64,000 nucleotides of DNA. It comes from JBDTDV01 sp039922875 (GTDB lineage: Bacteria; Actinomycetota; Actinomycetes; Actinomycetales; Microbacteriaceae). Made by a program: the position numbers and the translations under genes. The notes under the pieces were generated by a model. The model was not told where the DNA came from, ran no database searches, and saw only the letters and a program-made list of their open reading frames with translations. The stretch spans positions 1 through 64,000 of the forward strand of contig JBDTDV010000024.1 of the NCBI GenBank assembly GCA_039922875.1, in the 5' to 3' direction. Below, piece after piece: positions 53,518-61,921 of this stretch; the stretch's first letter is position 1, and each line of letters starts with the position of its first letter.

Positions 53518-54495
53518 CTACTGTTGATGAGGCTGGCTGGGGCTGGGGTCGAGTTCGGCCAGCAAGGTGAGTGCCGTGGCCTCATCGGTGACCAAGACGG
53601 TACACAGGCCGTTCGTCACCACCGCGCGGGCGATCTCGTGTTTTGGGCGGCCCGCGATCACCGCGATCCCGGTCGCTGCTCGACGCAGCTGATCCAGGCT
53701 GAGACCGAGCGTGCGTTGGTCAAGCTCGGAGTCGACGATTTCACCCGCAGCGTTGATGTAACGGCCGACGACGTCACCGACCGCACCCTTTCGCTTGAGC
53801 GCCTCGATGTCTGACGGCGTCAGGTAGCCGCTGTCGACGTGGGCAGAATCTTCCGTGACGACGCCGGCGCTGTAGAGGTAGACGGATGCGGTGCGAGCGA
53901 AGTTCAGGACGCCCGCGACCGCGCGGTCCCGCTCAATGCTCCGCTTGGTCTCAACGCGTTCCAGGATCGCCGGCGATGGCAATAGCCTGACGGTTCCATT
54001 CGCCTTCCTGGCAATGGCGACCGCGGTGGACTCTGCCATTCCGGCGCGTTTGTTCAGGCTCACACCGCCGTTGATCTGCACGACGTCCACGTGCGGAGCC
54101 CAGCCGCTTGGCAGACGCTGCGCCACCTCGTGCAGGGTACGTCCCCAGCTGACCCCGAGCACCCGCGGCGCCGGACGCCGGCTGGCCAGGTAGTCGGCCG
54201 CAGCCTGAGCGCACCTGGCCTGAATCTCCTCATCGTCGCGGGCGTCGGCAACCGGGATCACAATGGCATCGGCGAGGCCGAACCGCTCCCGCAACGCCCG
54301 CTCAAGTTGAAGTTTTCTGGCCCGGGGGTGCACGATCTCGATCCGGATGAAGCCTCGCGCTTTCGCCTGCGCGAGGAGTCTGCCCACCTTCCAGCGGGTC
54401 AGCCGCAGCAGAGTTCCAATTTCATCCTGAGTCTTGTCATCGTCGTAGTACAGTTCCGCCGCCCTGATCGCGAGCAGTTCGTCGCTGTCCGTCAT
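53518..54495 (-). CDS. SorC/DeoR-type sugar-binding transcriptional regulator
   Basis: 325 aa. The N-terminal helix-turn-helix is YYDDDKTQDEIGTLLRLTRW followed by KVGRLLAQA; the large C-terminal phosphosugar-binding domain has VLGVSWGRTLHEVAQ and VQINGGV. It heads the deoC operon and likely senses deoxyribose-5-phosphate. The ATG at 54495 has AAGGA 10 nt upstream; ATGs at 54504 and 54567 are alternatives. A 9-4-9 palindrome (54579-54600) upstream is the probable operator. Confidence 0.9.
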   Translation of the reverse strand: MTDSDELLAIRAAELYYDDDKTQDEIGTLLRLTRWKVGRLLAQAKARGFIRIEIVHPRARKLQLERALRERFGLADAIVIPVADARDDEEIQARCAQAAADYLASRRPAPRVLGVSWGRTLHEVAQRLPSGWAPHVDVVQINGGVSLNKRAGMAESTAVAIARKANGTVRLLPSPAILERVETKRSIERDRAVAGVLNFARTASVYLYSAGVVTEDSAHVDSGYLTPSDIEALKRKGAVGDVVGRYINAAGEIVDSELDQRTLGLSLDQLRRAATGIAVIAGRPKHEIARAVVTNGLCTVLVTDEATALTLLAELDPSPSQPHQQ

Positions 54496-54578
54496 GGTGC
54501 CCATATCCTTCAGGCTCCCTCCGCTTGGTCCGCGGCCAACGCTACCCACCCTGCGGCTCCAATGCAACGCATGCGCGA

Positions 54579-54600
54579 ATGTTGCTCATAAGAGCAACAT
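54579..54600. promoter_or_regulatory. Palindrome ATGTTGCTC-N4-GAGCAACAT between SorC-type regulator and ROK gene
   Basis: Perfect 9-bp inverted repeat with 4-nt spacer in the divergent intergenic region. A further GCAAC half-site is at 54564-54568. It is the likely autoregulatory site of the SorC-type protein and may also affect the ROK gene, whose -10 lies 22 bp away. Confidence 0.75.
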
Positions 54601-54621
54601 GATCCGAGCACCGGTCGCCTC

Positions 54622-54627
54622 TAGGCT
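54622..54627 (+). promoter_or_regulatory. -10 hexamer TAGGCT, 6 nt before the ROK gene
   Basis: TAGGCT is followed by GGAGCG and the ATG at 54634. Either a leaderless start or a Shine-Dalgarno (GGAG) reading is possible. Confidence 0.45.
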
Positions 54628-54633
54628 GGAGCG

Positions 54634-55647
54634 ATGAGCGAACGCGTAGCGTTGTCCGTCGACTTCGGCGGCACCAAGGTTGAGGCGGCACTGGTCGATT
54701 CACGCGGCGACGTACTCCCCGGAACGCGGCATCGCGCACCGACCGGGCGCAACGCCACGTCGGAGCGGCTGGAGGAAGCGGTGCGCAGCGTGATCGTGCA
54801 GGCGCTGGATGCCGCGCCAGAGGATCAAGCCATCATCGGGACCGGGATCGGTTGCGCGGGACCGATTGATCGCGACAACGGACTGGTCTCTCCGCTGAAT
54901 GTGCCGGCCTGGCGCGGCTACCCCCTGCGCTCATTTATTTCGCAGGTCGTCGCCCGAGCGCTCGGCGATTTGCCGACGCACCTGGAGATGGATGGCACCG
55001 CCATTACGCTCGCGGAGCACTGGATCGGGGCGGCCCAGGGGGTGGACAACGTGATGGGCATGGTGATCTCAACGGGAATCGGCGGCGGACTGATCGTCGG
55101 CGGGCGCATCATCACCGGCCCAACCGGAAACGCCGGCCACATCGGTCATCTCGAGGTGGCCGGGATGAGCGGCGAAGACACCTTCGGCCATAACACCTCC
55201 CTGGAAGCCATCGCCTCCGGCCCGCACACGGTCGCCTGGGCCAGATCGCAGGGCTGGTCCGGTGCGACCGGCGAAGATCTCGCGGCCAGCTATGCAGCGG
55301 GAGATGCGATCGCCCGTCGCGCGATCGAGCGCACCGGTACGGCGGTCGGCTGGTCGATTGCCGGCGCCACCGCATTGCTGGATCTGGAGCTTGTGGCGAT
55401 CGGCGGCGGATTCGCCCAGTCCACCCCTGACCTGTTCGAGGTGATCAAGCGCACCATCGCCAGCCACTACTTCGAGTTTGTGCGCAAGGTGCGCGTCGTG
55501 CCGTCTGGCTTGTCCGGGTCCGGACCGCTGATCGGAGCCGGCGCCTTGATCCACCGGGGTGAACTGTTCGCACCGAGCACCGCCCGGGATAGCTACCAGG
55601 TTCCGGTCGATCCACAGGATGATCTGAACTGCGAGCAGTGCCAATAG
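54634..55647 (+). CDS. ROK-family sugar kinase-like protein
   Basis: 337 aa without a DNA-binding domain, so a kinase-type ROK member. ATP-site DFGGTKVEAALVD, substrate-site EMDGTAITLAEHW and GNAGHIGH are intact. The zinc motif (CxCGxxGCxE) expected after that is replaced by FGHNTSLEAIASGP with no cysteines. It may phosphorylate glucose, a hexosamine or another sugar; substrate unknown. Divergent from the deo regulator. Confidence 0.88.
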   Translation: MSERVALSVDFGGTKVEAALVDSRGDVLPGTRHRAPTGRNATSERLEEAVRSVIVQALDAAPEDQAIIGTGIGCAGPIDRDNGLVSPLNVPAWRGYPLRSFISQVVARALGDLPTHLEMDGTAITLAEHWIGAAQGVDNVMGMVISTGIGGGLIVGGRIITGPTGNAGHIGHLEVAGMSGEDTFGHNTSLEAIASGPHTVAWARSQGWSGATGEDLAASYAAGDAIARRAIERTGTAVGWSIAGATALLDLELVAIGGGFAQSTPDLFEVIKRTIASHYFEFVRKVRVVPSGLSGSGPLIGAGALIHRGELFAPSTARDSYQVPVDPQDDLNCEQCQ

Positions 55648-55727
55648 CTCACAGCCTCGGGTCGGCGCAGCGATAGCATGAAGCTGGCACCCGTGCCGAT
55701 ACGGTGCGCCGGGAAAGGACAGAGTCA

Positions 55728-55958
55728 ATGGCTGAAGTTCGAATTCTGGATGTTCGTGAAGAGGTGCCGCAACGGCGCCACGAACTCATCTTCGAGAAAT
55801 ATGGTGAGCTGACCGGCGGCGAGAGCTACATCCTGGTGAACGATCACGACCCGAAGCCGCTCTACTACCAGTTCGACGCCGAGCACAAGGGTGAATTCAC
55901 CTGGGAGTACCTGGAGCAGGGTCCCACCGTCTGGCGCGTGCAAATCGGCAAGCCCTAG
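55728..55958 (+). CDS. DUF2249 domain protein
   Basis: 76 aa. DVREEVPQRRHELIFEKYGEL and YILVNDHDPKPLYYQF are typical of this small TusA-like fold. AAAGGA precedes the ATG. Members are often linked to nitric oxide or metal metabolism, but no such partner is here except a small membrane protein immediately downstream (1-nt gap). Confidence 0.85.
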   Translation: MAEVRILDVREEVPQRRHELIFEKYGELTGGESYILVNDHDPKPLYYQFDAEHKGEFTWEYLEQGPTVWRVQIGKP

Positions 55959-55959
55959 C

Positions 55960-56442
55960 TTGAACCTGCCGCTGCCACCCGGAATCGGACCGGTCCTGAC
56001 CGCCCTGCTGATTCTGGGTGCGAGCGTCTGGATCGGCGGGATGATAGCGATCACCCTGGTCAGCGCAAGCAGCCGGAAAGCCCTTGATCCACGGGCGCGG
56101 GTAGCCCTGTTCCGAGAGGTAGGACGTCGCTACCTCTGGGTTGCAACCGTCGCGTTCGCGCTGATCGCCATACCCGGGGGCGTCCTGCTGGCTGCCCGCC
56201 CCTGGGACGGGCTGAGCCTCACCACCGTGATCGCGGTCGCGATCCTGGTCATCACGACCGGTATTGCGATCCGGCAGGCTCGACTGATGACCAAGCGCCG
56301 CGCCGCCTCGCACGCCGCGCCGGAAGATGATCTGCTGGCCGCGGCGGTTTCGCGCGCCGGCACGGCCGCAAGCCGGCTGCGATTGGTGATCGCGCTGATC
56401 AGCGCGGTGCTTTTCGTACTGGCAATCTGGCTTTCCGCCTAA
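55960..56442 (+). CDS. Four-helix membrane protein of unknown function
   Basis: 160 aa from a TTG at 55960, one base after the DUF2249 stop. Helices include PVLTALLILGASVWIGGMIA, YLWVATVAFALIAIPGGVLL and the C-terminal VIALISAVLFVLAIWL. It resembles CopD-like or DUF2269-like integral proteins only weakly. An in-frame ATG at 55891 lies inside the DUF2249 gene and is less likely. Confidence 0.75.
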   Translation: MNLPLPPGIGPVLTALLILGASVWIGGMIAITLVSASSRKALDPRARVALFREVGRRYLWVATVAFALIAIPGGVLLAARPWDGLSLTTVIAVAILVITTGIAIRQARLMTKRRAASHAAPEDDLLAAAVSRAGTAASRLRLVIALISAVLFVLAIWLSA

Positions 56443-57683
56443 CCCTTCCGCCGGTCCACCTGGTCTTCCAGCATGCGCGGCCTGGCTAGGACGACGCCGG
56501 CTAGCGCGCAAGCCAATGCCGTGCCGATCAAAAAGATGATCGCGCCGATCCAGGCGCCGGTCAGCTGGTGCAGGACGCCCATCATCAATGGCCCGAACGC
56601 CGCAACGGTGTAGCCGATACCCTGACTGAAGCCGCTGAGGGCGACGGCACCCTGATGGGTTCGGCTGCGGAGGTTGATCATCACCAGGCATAACGGGAAC
56701 ATCAGCTCGCCGAGGCCGGCGAACGACACCCACACCCAGGTCGCGGCTGCTGGCCAAAAGATCAAGCCAAGGTAACCGGACAGCCAGAACGCCACGCCGG
56801 TGTAGATCAGCCAGCCGATGTTCTTCATCCGCGTGGCCAGAACCGGGATCAAGAGGCCGACCGGAATTCCCATCGCAGAATACAGTGCCAGCAGGACGCC
56901 GCCACCGGCGCCCTCGACTCCCGCCATGTCGTGCAGCACCTCCGGTAGCCAGGCGAACAGCGCGTATGCGTTGATGGCCGACACTGCGAAAACGACTGCC
57001 AGCGACCAGGCGATCGGCGAGTGCCAAATCCGTCCGAGCAGCTCAGGTTCAGGCTCTTCAATAACCGAGTCCGGCTGCCGAGCCGACGGGCGCCTGGCGA
57101 TCAGGATGCCGAGCCACGGCAGGATGGCCAGCAGGCTGAGCACTGCCCACATCGCGACGGAGATTCGCCAGCCGGCACCATCGGCGACCGGGACCGCGAC
57201 CAGCGGCGGCAACAGCGTACTGACCGACATGACCGTCGCGTACAGTGCAGTCATCAGACCGATCCGGCGCGGAAAGTACCTTTTCACCAACGGTGGCAGC
57301 AGTACGTTGCCCACTCCCATGCCGGCAAAGGCCAACGCGCTGGTGGCCGCCAGCATGGTGAAGGATCCAGACACCCCGCGTAGCAGATTGCCGGTCAGGA
57401 TCGCCACCAGGGAAAGCAGCATCACGGCCTCCAGGCTCATTCGCCTGGTGAAGACCGGCGCAACGATACCGAAAACCGCGAAGCATACCGGCGGCAACAT
57501 CCCGAGCACGCCGATCTCCACACTGCTCAGGGAGAAGTCCAGCCGAACCTCACTGAAAATCGGTGACAGAGCGGCGACCGCGCTGCGGAGGTTGAACGCG
57601 ACCAGCAAAATACCCAGTAATGCCAGTACTCGCCCGCTCCAGAGTGGGCGGGGCCAGAGCGGAAGTCTCCGGGGTTCTGGCAT
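56439..57683 (-). CDS. MFS transporter, CynX/NimT type
   Basis: 414 aa with twelve predicted membrane helices. The first repeat contains LLVAFNLRSAVAALSPIFSEV, typical of the CynX/YycB/NimT cyanate or nitroimidazole transporter group. Substrate unknown. It overlaps the convergent membrane protein gene by 4 bp. TAGAAT lies 6 nt before the ATG. Confidence 0.88.
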   Translation of the reverse strand: MPEPRRLPLWPRPLWSGRVLALLGILLVAFNLRSAVAALSPIFSEVRLDFSLSSVEIGVLGMLPPVCFAVFGIVAPVFTRRMSLEAVMLLSLVAILTGNLLRGVSGSFTMLAATSALAFAGMGVGNVLLPPLVKRYFPRRIGLMTALYATVMSVSTLLPPLVAVPVADGAGWRISVAMWAVLSLLAILPWLGILIARRPSARQPDSVIEEPEPELLGRIWHSPIAWSLAVVFAVSAINAYALFAWLPEVLHDMAGVEGAGGGVLLALYSAMGIPVGLLIPVLATRMKNIGWLIYTGVAFWLSGYLGLIFWPAAATWVWVSFAGLGELMFPLCLVMINLRSRTHQGAVALSGFSQGIGYTVAAFGPLMMGVLHQLTGAWIGAIIFLIGTALACALAGVVLARPRMLEDQVDRRKG

Positions 57684-57689
57684 CAGATC

Positions 57690-57695
57690 ATTCTA
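57690..57695 (-). promoter_or_regulatory. -10 hexamer TAGAAT, 6 nt before the MFS start
   Basis: Minus-strand TAGAAT with 6 nt to the ATG at 57683. Part of a divergent pair with 57745-57750. Confidence 0.5.
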
Positions 57696-57744
57696 TCGAG
57701 GCGGGAACAACCCTTCCGACTGGGCCAGTTGCGTGATCGCGGCC

Positions 57745-57750
57745 TAGGCT
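57745..57750 (+). promoter_or_regulatory. -10 hexamer TAGGCT, 6 nt before the DinB/MDMPI gene
   Basis: TAGGCT is followed by 6 nt and the ATG at 57757, with no Shine-Dalgarno. Confidence 0.5.
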
Positions 57751-57756
57751 CGAATC

Positions 57757-58422
57757 ATGTCGGAATTAAGCAGCGATCCCCCCTTCGGACCGAGAGACGA
57801 CGGTGCGCCAACCGGCTCCGGGCGCTGGGACAGCCGGATCGGCAGCATCCTGGTGCAGGTCTCCGGACTGCTCGAAGAGCTGACGCCACAGCAGTGGGAG
57901 TCGCCGAGCCTTTGCGAGGGCTGGCGAGTGCGTGATGTCGCGGGGCATTTTGTCTGGCGGGTCGGCAGCAGCAACGCGCAGATGCTGCGTAGCGGGCTGT
58001 GTGCCTCTGTTAGACACGGCGTGAACCCTGTGATGGCTATCGACCTCAGCCGTGCGGCCGCAAAGGAGAGCCCCCAGCAGCTCGTGCAAGGCATCAGGCG
58101 GATCGCGGTGGACAAGTTCGCCGGCGTCGGGCGCACCGGCATCGTGGAGCTGACCGAGTGCGTGGTGCACGCCTTCGATATCGCCAACCCGCTCGGCGTC
58201 GATCTCGCCATCGATGCCGAGACGACCGGTGCCGTGGCGACCACCCGCGCCCGGCTTGCACCTGCGCCGCTGCGGGCAGTTCTGAACGCACGAACGCTGC
58301 GAGCGCAAGATGCCGGCTGGCGGATCGGCCGCGGCCCCGTAATCGAAGGGACGGCCCAGGCCATCGTGTTATTCCTTTTCGGCCGAGAGCCGCTGCGGAG
58401 GCGGATCACGGCCGGCGCCTGA
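57757..58422 (+). CDS. Mycothiol-dependent maleylpyruvate isomerase-like (DinB_2) protein
   Basis: 221 aa. The metal triad of the TIGR03083/MDMPI family is visible: His in VRDVAGHFVWRVG, and Glu plus His in ELTECVVHAFDIANPLG. Such proteins use mycothiol as thiol cofactor; individual reactions are mostly unknown. No gentisate pathway genes are adjacent, so a maleylpyruvate role is not supported. Confidence 0.83.
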   Translation: MSELSSDPPFGPRDDGAPTGSGRWDSRIGSILVQVSGLLEELTPQQWESPSLCEGWRVRDVAGHFVWRVGSSNAQMLRSGLCASVRHGVNPVMAIDLSRAAAKESPQQLVQGIRRIAVDKFAGVGRTGIVELTECVVHAFDIANPLGVDLAIDAETTGAVATTRARLAPAPLRAVLNARTLRAQDAGWRIGRGPVIEGTAQAIVLFLFGREPLRRRITAGA

Positions 58423-58432
58423 CGGCAGCCGA

Positions 58433-58469
58433 ACGGCCCGGCCCCGCGATGCTCCGGGGGCCGGGCCGT
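58433..58469. terminator. 13-bp GC hairpin between convergent genes
   Basis: Arms 58433-58445 and 58457-58469 pair perfectly (ACGGCCCGGCCCC). It lies between the DinB-like gene and proX stops and probably terminates both directions. Confidence 0.75.
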
Positions 58470-58508
58470 CAGTACTGCTCGGTGCTGCTATTTCACTGCG
58501 TGGTGCTG

Positions 58509-59423
58509 TTACTTCGTCAGGCCGTCGGCGAACTCCTTGTGCTCCGACATCCACTTGTCCACGATCGGTGTGAAGTCCTTCACATTCTGCGGTCCGTTGT
58601 ACATCACGTTCTCAAGGGAGAACAACAGATCCGATGGCATCTTGAAGTTCTTCAACCAGCCGTTGGCAACCGGCGAATCCTTCGCGAAGTCCAACCGGGT
58701 CAGGGTATGGATACCCTCAGTTTCTCCGAGGGCCTTCTTCGGGTCCTTCAGGTCCTTGATCGGGAACGCGTCATATGCCCACTGCGGGCGCCAGAGCGTC
58801 ACGGCGATGTCCTTCTTTTCGTCGATCGCCTTCTTCAGCTCGGACAGCATGGCCGGAGTCGATGAGGTGATGAAGTCCATCTTTTCCAGTCCGTAGTCTG
58901 GGATGACCTTCGTCTTGACGGCCTCGGTCAGGCCAGCGCCCGGCTCGATCCCGACAATCCGGTTATCGAACTTGCTCGCGTTGGCGGCCAAGTCCTCAAG
59001 CGAGTCGATAGGCGCGTCCTTGTTCACGGCGATGGTCAGCTTGGCGTCGTTATTCCAGATGCCGAGGTCGACGATCTGCTTACCGAACTTCTCCATGTAC
59101 GTCTTGTGGGTGTTCGGCAGCCACCCGTCCAGGATCACATCGAAATCGTTCTGCGCCAGGCCGGCGAAGGCCGGGCCGGCATCGGCATACTTCAAGGTCA
59201 CCGTGTAGCCCTTCTTCTCCAGGGCACTCTTCCACACGTACGAGGCCGCCTCTCCCTCTGGCCAACCGTTGAAGACGCCGATCGTGATGTCTTTCTTGTC
59301 ACTATTGCTCGAACTCGCGGCTGAATCAGTGCTCGATCCGGCGTTTCCGCCGGAGGCACAGGCGCCAAGACCGAGGACCATTGTGGCTCCTACGGCGAGT
59401 GCCGCTAACAGTTTCTTCCTCAT
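58509..59423 (-). CDS. proX: Glycine betaine/proline ABC transporter substrate-binding lipoprotein (ProX/OpuAC)
   Basis: 304 aa. Signal peptide with lipobox LGAC near residue 22, Ser-rich linker, then the OpuAC fold (DITIGVFNGWPEGEAASYVW, DVILDGWLPNTH, IVGIEPGAGL, TLWRPQWAYD). Aromatic residues of these blocks form the cation-pi cage for quaternary amines. AAGGGAAA precedes the ATG. Last gene of the proV-proW-proX operon, followed by a strong hairpin. Confidence 0.93.
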   Translation of the reverse strand: MRKKLLAALAVGATMVLGLGACASGGNAGSSTDSAASSSNSDKKDITIGVFNGWPEGEAASYVWKSALEKKGYTVTLKYADAGPAFAGLAQNDFDVILDGWLPNTHKTYMEKFGKQIVDLGIWNNDAKLTIAVNKDAPIDSLEDLAANASKFDNRIVGIEPGAGLTEAVKTKVIPDYGLEKMDFITSSTPAMLSELKKAIDEKKDIAVTLWRPQWAYDAFPIKDLKDPKKALGETEGIHTLTRLDFAKDSPVANGWLKNFKMPSDLLFSLENVMYNGPQNVKDFTPIVDKWMSEHKEFADGLTK

Positions 59424-59487
59424 GTTGTGCGTTTCCCTTCCGCTCGCGCTGTGAACTCGAGCGATTATTGGTTAGCCATGTCGGTTA

Positions 59488-60432
59488 CTACGATGTAAGG
59501 CTGGCCCGACTGATGGCGTCGTTATCGTCCGGCTGGGCGCCGGCCGAGCTGCGGCTGGCCGGCACGGAGCCGACCGAGGTCTTCCTGATTTTCGGTGCAC
59601 GACGTCGGGAGCCGCTACCCAGGGTCGCCGTGAGCCGATCGAGCAGGATGGCCAGGATGACCACGGCCAAGCCCGCTTCGAACCCGAGGCCGATGTCGAT
59701 CCGGCTCAGGGCGGCGATGATGTCAAGTCCGAGGCCGGGGGCGCCGACCATGCTGGCGATCACGACCATCGAGAGGGAAAGCATGATCACCTGGTTCACT
59801 CCGGCCATAATCGTCGACCGGGCCAACGGGAGCTGAATCTGGCGCAGGATGCGACCCGGTGATGATCCGAATGCGAAGCCGGCCTCGACGACCTCTTTGT
59901 CCACTCCGCGGATACCGAGCTCGGTCAACCGGACGCCAGGGGCCATTGCGAACAGGATTGTCGCGACGATACCGGGAACGACTCCGATTCCGAAAAGAGT
60001 GATCGCCGGGATCAAATAGACAAATGCGGGCATCGTTTGCAAGAAGTCGAGGATCGGCCTAAATGTGGCGGAAGCGGCGCGCGAGCGCGCTGCCCAGATG
60101 CCAAGCGGAATGCTCAGCGCGACGGCGATAGACGCGGCCACCAAGGTCAGGGCGAGGGTAGCGATGGAGTTCTGCCACTGATCCATCCCGTAAATGACCA
60201 GGAGACCGACTCCAGAGCCCACGCCGAAGATCCAACCGCGTGCGAAAACGCCAAGGGCCATGATCAGAATGATCAGGACCCAGAACGGCGGGAACGAAAG
60301 GATCGCGTTCAAAAGGTCGTAGAAGCCACCGAAGATCGCGCGGATCACGTCGAACAGGCCGCTGAAGGTGGAGGTGACGAATGTGACGAGACTCTCGACC
60401 CATTGGCCAAGTGGCAGGCGGAACAGAATCAT
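59488..60432 (-). CDS. proW: Glycine betaine/proline ABC transporter permease (ProW)
   Basis: 314 aa with about seven membrane helices and the BPD_transp_1 coupling loop near GIRGVDKEVVEAGFAFGSSP. It ends in a long Ser/Arg-rich cytoplasmic tail not needed for the fold. The ATG overlaps the proV stop by 4 bp. Confidence 0.93.
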   Translation of the reverse strand: MILFRLPLGQWVESLVTFVTSTFSGLFDVIRAIFGGFYDLLNAILSFPPFWVLIILIMALGVFARGWIFGVGSGVGLLVIYGMDQWQNSIATLALTLVAASIAVALSIPLGIWAARSRAASATFRPILDFLQTMPAFVYLIPAITLFGIGVVPGIVATILFAMAPGVRLTELGIRGVDKEVVEAGFAFGSSPGRILRQIQLPLARSTIMAGVNQVIMLSLSMVVIASMVGAPGLGLDIIAALSRIDIGLGFEAGLAVVILAILLDRLTATLGSGSRRRAPKIRKTSVGSVPASRSSAGAQPDDNDAISRASLTS

Positions 60433-61745
60433 CGCACGCCTCCTTCCGAAGGAATATACGGTTCATCGGCGGCATCGCCGGTGGACAACAGAGTTTGGGT
60501 GATGACGTCGATCGGGATTGTTGCCGGTGGTTCGACGGTGCTGACGGCTTCGGTGTTGGCGGGGAGATTGCCGAGGGCGCTGAGCAAGGTAACCCGAGGG
60601 ACCACTCCCAACAGACGCTGCTCCCCGTCCACGACGGCGACCGGAAGCGAACTGTGCACGGCGGCTCCGAACATATCGGCCAGCTGGGTGTCCCCGGTCA
60701 CCGACTCCGTCGGCATGATCACCGCGGAGAGATCGGTTTCCGAGGCCTTGACCTGACGCATCACGTCCTTATCCCGAACGACACCGAGAAGTTTGTTCCC
60801 GTGGCCCACCACGAACACGCAGGATGTCTGCAGGTCGCGCATTACGCGCAATGCGCCGCGTGGTCCGGCTGTCACGAAGATCAGCGCCTGGACCGGCTCC
60901 ATGACGCTCGACGCGGTGAGCACGCGCGCCCGGTCGACATCTTGTACAAAACGAGCGACATAGTCGTTGGCGGGGTCCCGAAGAATTTCCTCCGGTGTAC
61001 CGACCTGGACGATCTGGCCATCCCGCATCACCGCTATTCGGTCGCCGAGGAACATCGCCTCGTTCAGGTCGTGAGTGATGAAGATAATCGTCTTACCCAG
61101 TTCCGCCTGCAGCTCGACAAGCTGCACCTGCATCTGACGGCGGATCAACGGATCGAGAGCGGAAAACGCTTCGTCCATCAGCAGGATGTCGGTCTGAGCG
61201 GCAAGCGCCCGGCCCAGACCGACGCGCTGCTGCATTCCACCGGAGAGTTCACCGGGCAGGCTGTCTTCCCAGCCGTCCAAGCCGACCTTGGCGATGACCT
61301 CCCGGGCCGCCTTGATCCGGTCGGCCAGCGGGACGCCCTGGATCTCAAGGCCGTACGCCACGTTGTCCAGCACGGTGCGGTGGGGCAAGAGTGCGAAATG
61401 CTGGAAGACCATGGAGACGCTCGAGCGGCGCACCGCCCGCAGCGCCTTCTTCTCGATTCCGACCATTTCGGTTCCGTGCACGGTGATGCTGCCGTCCGTC
61501 GACTCGAGCAGCCCGTTCAGCATCCGAATCAATGTGGACTTGCCGGAGCCGGAAAGCCCCATAACGACGAAGATCTCGCCCTTGTACACCTCAAAAGACG
61601 CATCGATCACCGCCGCGGTGCCCAGCGCACGCACCTCGTCTCGGCTCGACCCGGCCTGAAGCTGCTTCACAGCCTCTTTGGGGCGACGGCCATAAACCTT
61701 GTAAAGATTCTTCGCTTGAACGGCGATCGTTTCGGCTTGGGTCAC
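60429..61745 (-). CDS. proV: Glycine betaine/proline ABC transporter ATP-binding protein with CBS domains (ProV)
   Basis: 438 aa from a GTG at 61745. Walker A GLSGSGKST, signature LSGGMQQRVGLGRALA and Walker B ILLMDEAFSALDP are intact. Two C-terminal CBS domains (DLQTSCVFVVGHGNKLLGVV and SLPVAVVDGEQRLLGVVP) sense ionic strength or nucleotides in this family, which controls osmoprotectant uptake. The GTG at 61745 has GGGAG 4 nt upstream; an earlier GTG at 61784 has none. Confidence 0.94.
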   Translation of the reverse strand: MTQAETIAVQAKNLYKVYGRRPKEAVKQLQAGSSRDEVRALGTAAVIDASFEVYKGEIFVVMGLSGSGKSTLIRMLNGLLESTDGSITVHGTEMVGIEKKALRAVRRSSVSMVFQHFALLPHRTVLDNVAYGLEIQGVPLADRIKAAREVIAKVGLDGWEDSLPGELSGGMQQRVGLGRALAAQTDILLMDEAFSALDPLIRRQMQVQLVELQAELGKTIIFITHDLNEAMFLGDRIAVMRDGQIVQVGTPEEILRDPANDYVARFVQDVDRARVLTASSVMEPVQALIFVTAGPRGALRVMRDLQTSCVFVVGHGNKLLGVVRDKDVMRQVKASETDLSAVIMPTESVTGDTQLADMFGAAVHSSLPVAVVDGEQRLLGVVPRVTLLSALGNLPANTEAVSTVEPPATIPIDVITQTLLSTGDAADEPYIPSEGGVR

Positions 61746-61866
61746 GGGTCTCCCGATTTCTTTCGTCAACGCTGACGCTGCCACACGGCTCAGTGTGTTA
61801 TATCAGTTGATGCATTCGTAACATATCATCGTTCCGCTGATACATTGATGAACAGAGTAGCACGAG

Positions 61867-61889
61867 GAAGTGAACGCGGCGTTCACTTC
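61867..61889. promoter_or_regulatory. 23-bp perfect palindrome upstream of proV
   Basis: GAAGTGAACGC-G-GCGTTCACTTC. The 1-nt centre and TGAACG..CGTTCA core look like a TetR-family operator rather than a hairpin. It lies between the ribF stop and the proVWX start, both minus strand. A partial role as ribF terminator cannot be excluded. No TetR gene is nearby. Confidence 0.55.
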
Positions 61890-61921
61890 TTGCAAACGAG
61901 CCCCGAAGCGGAGGTTCGTTC

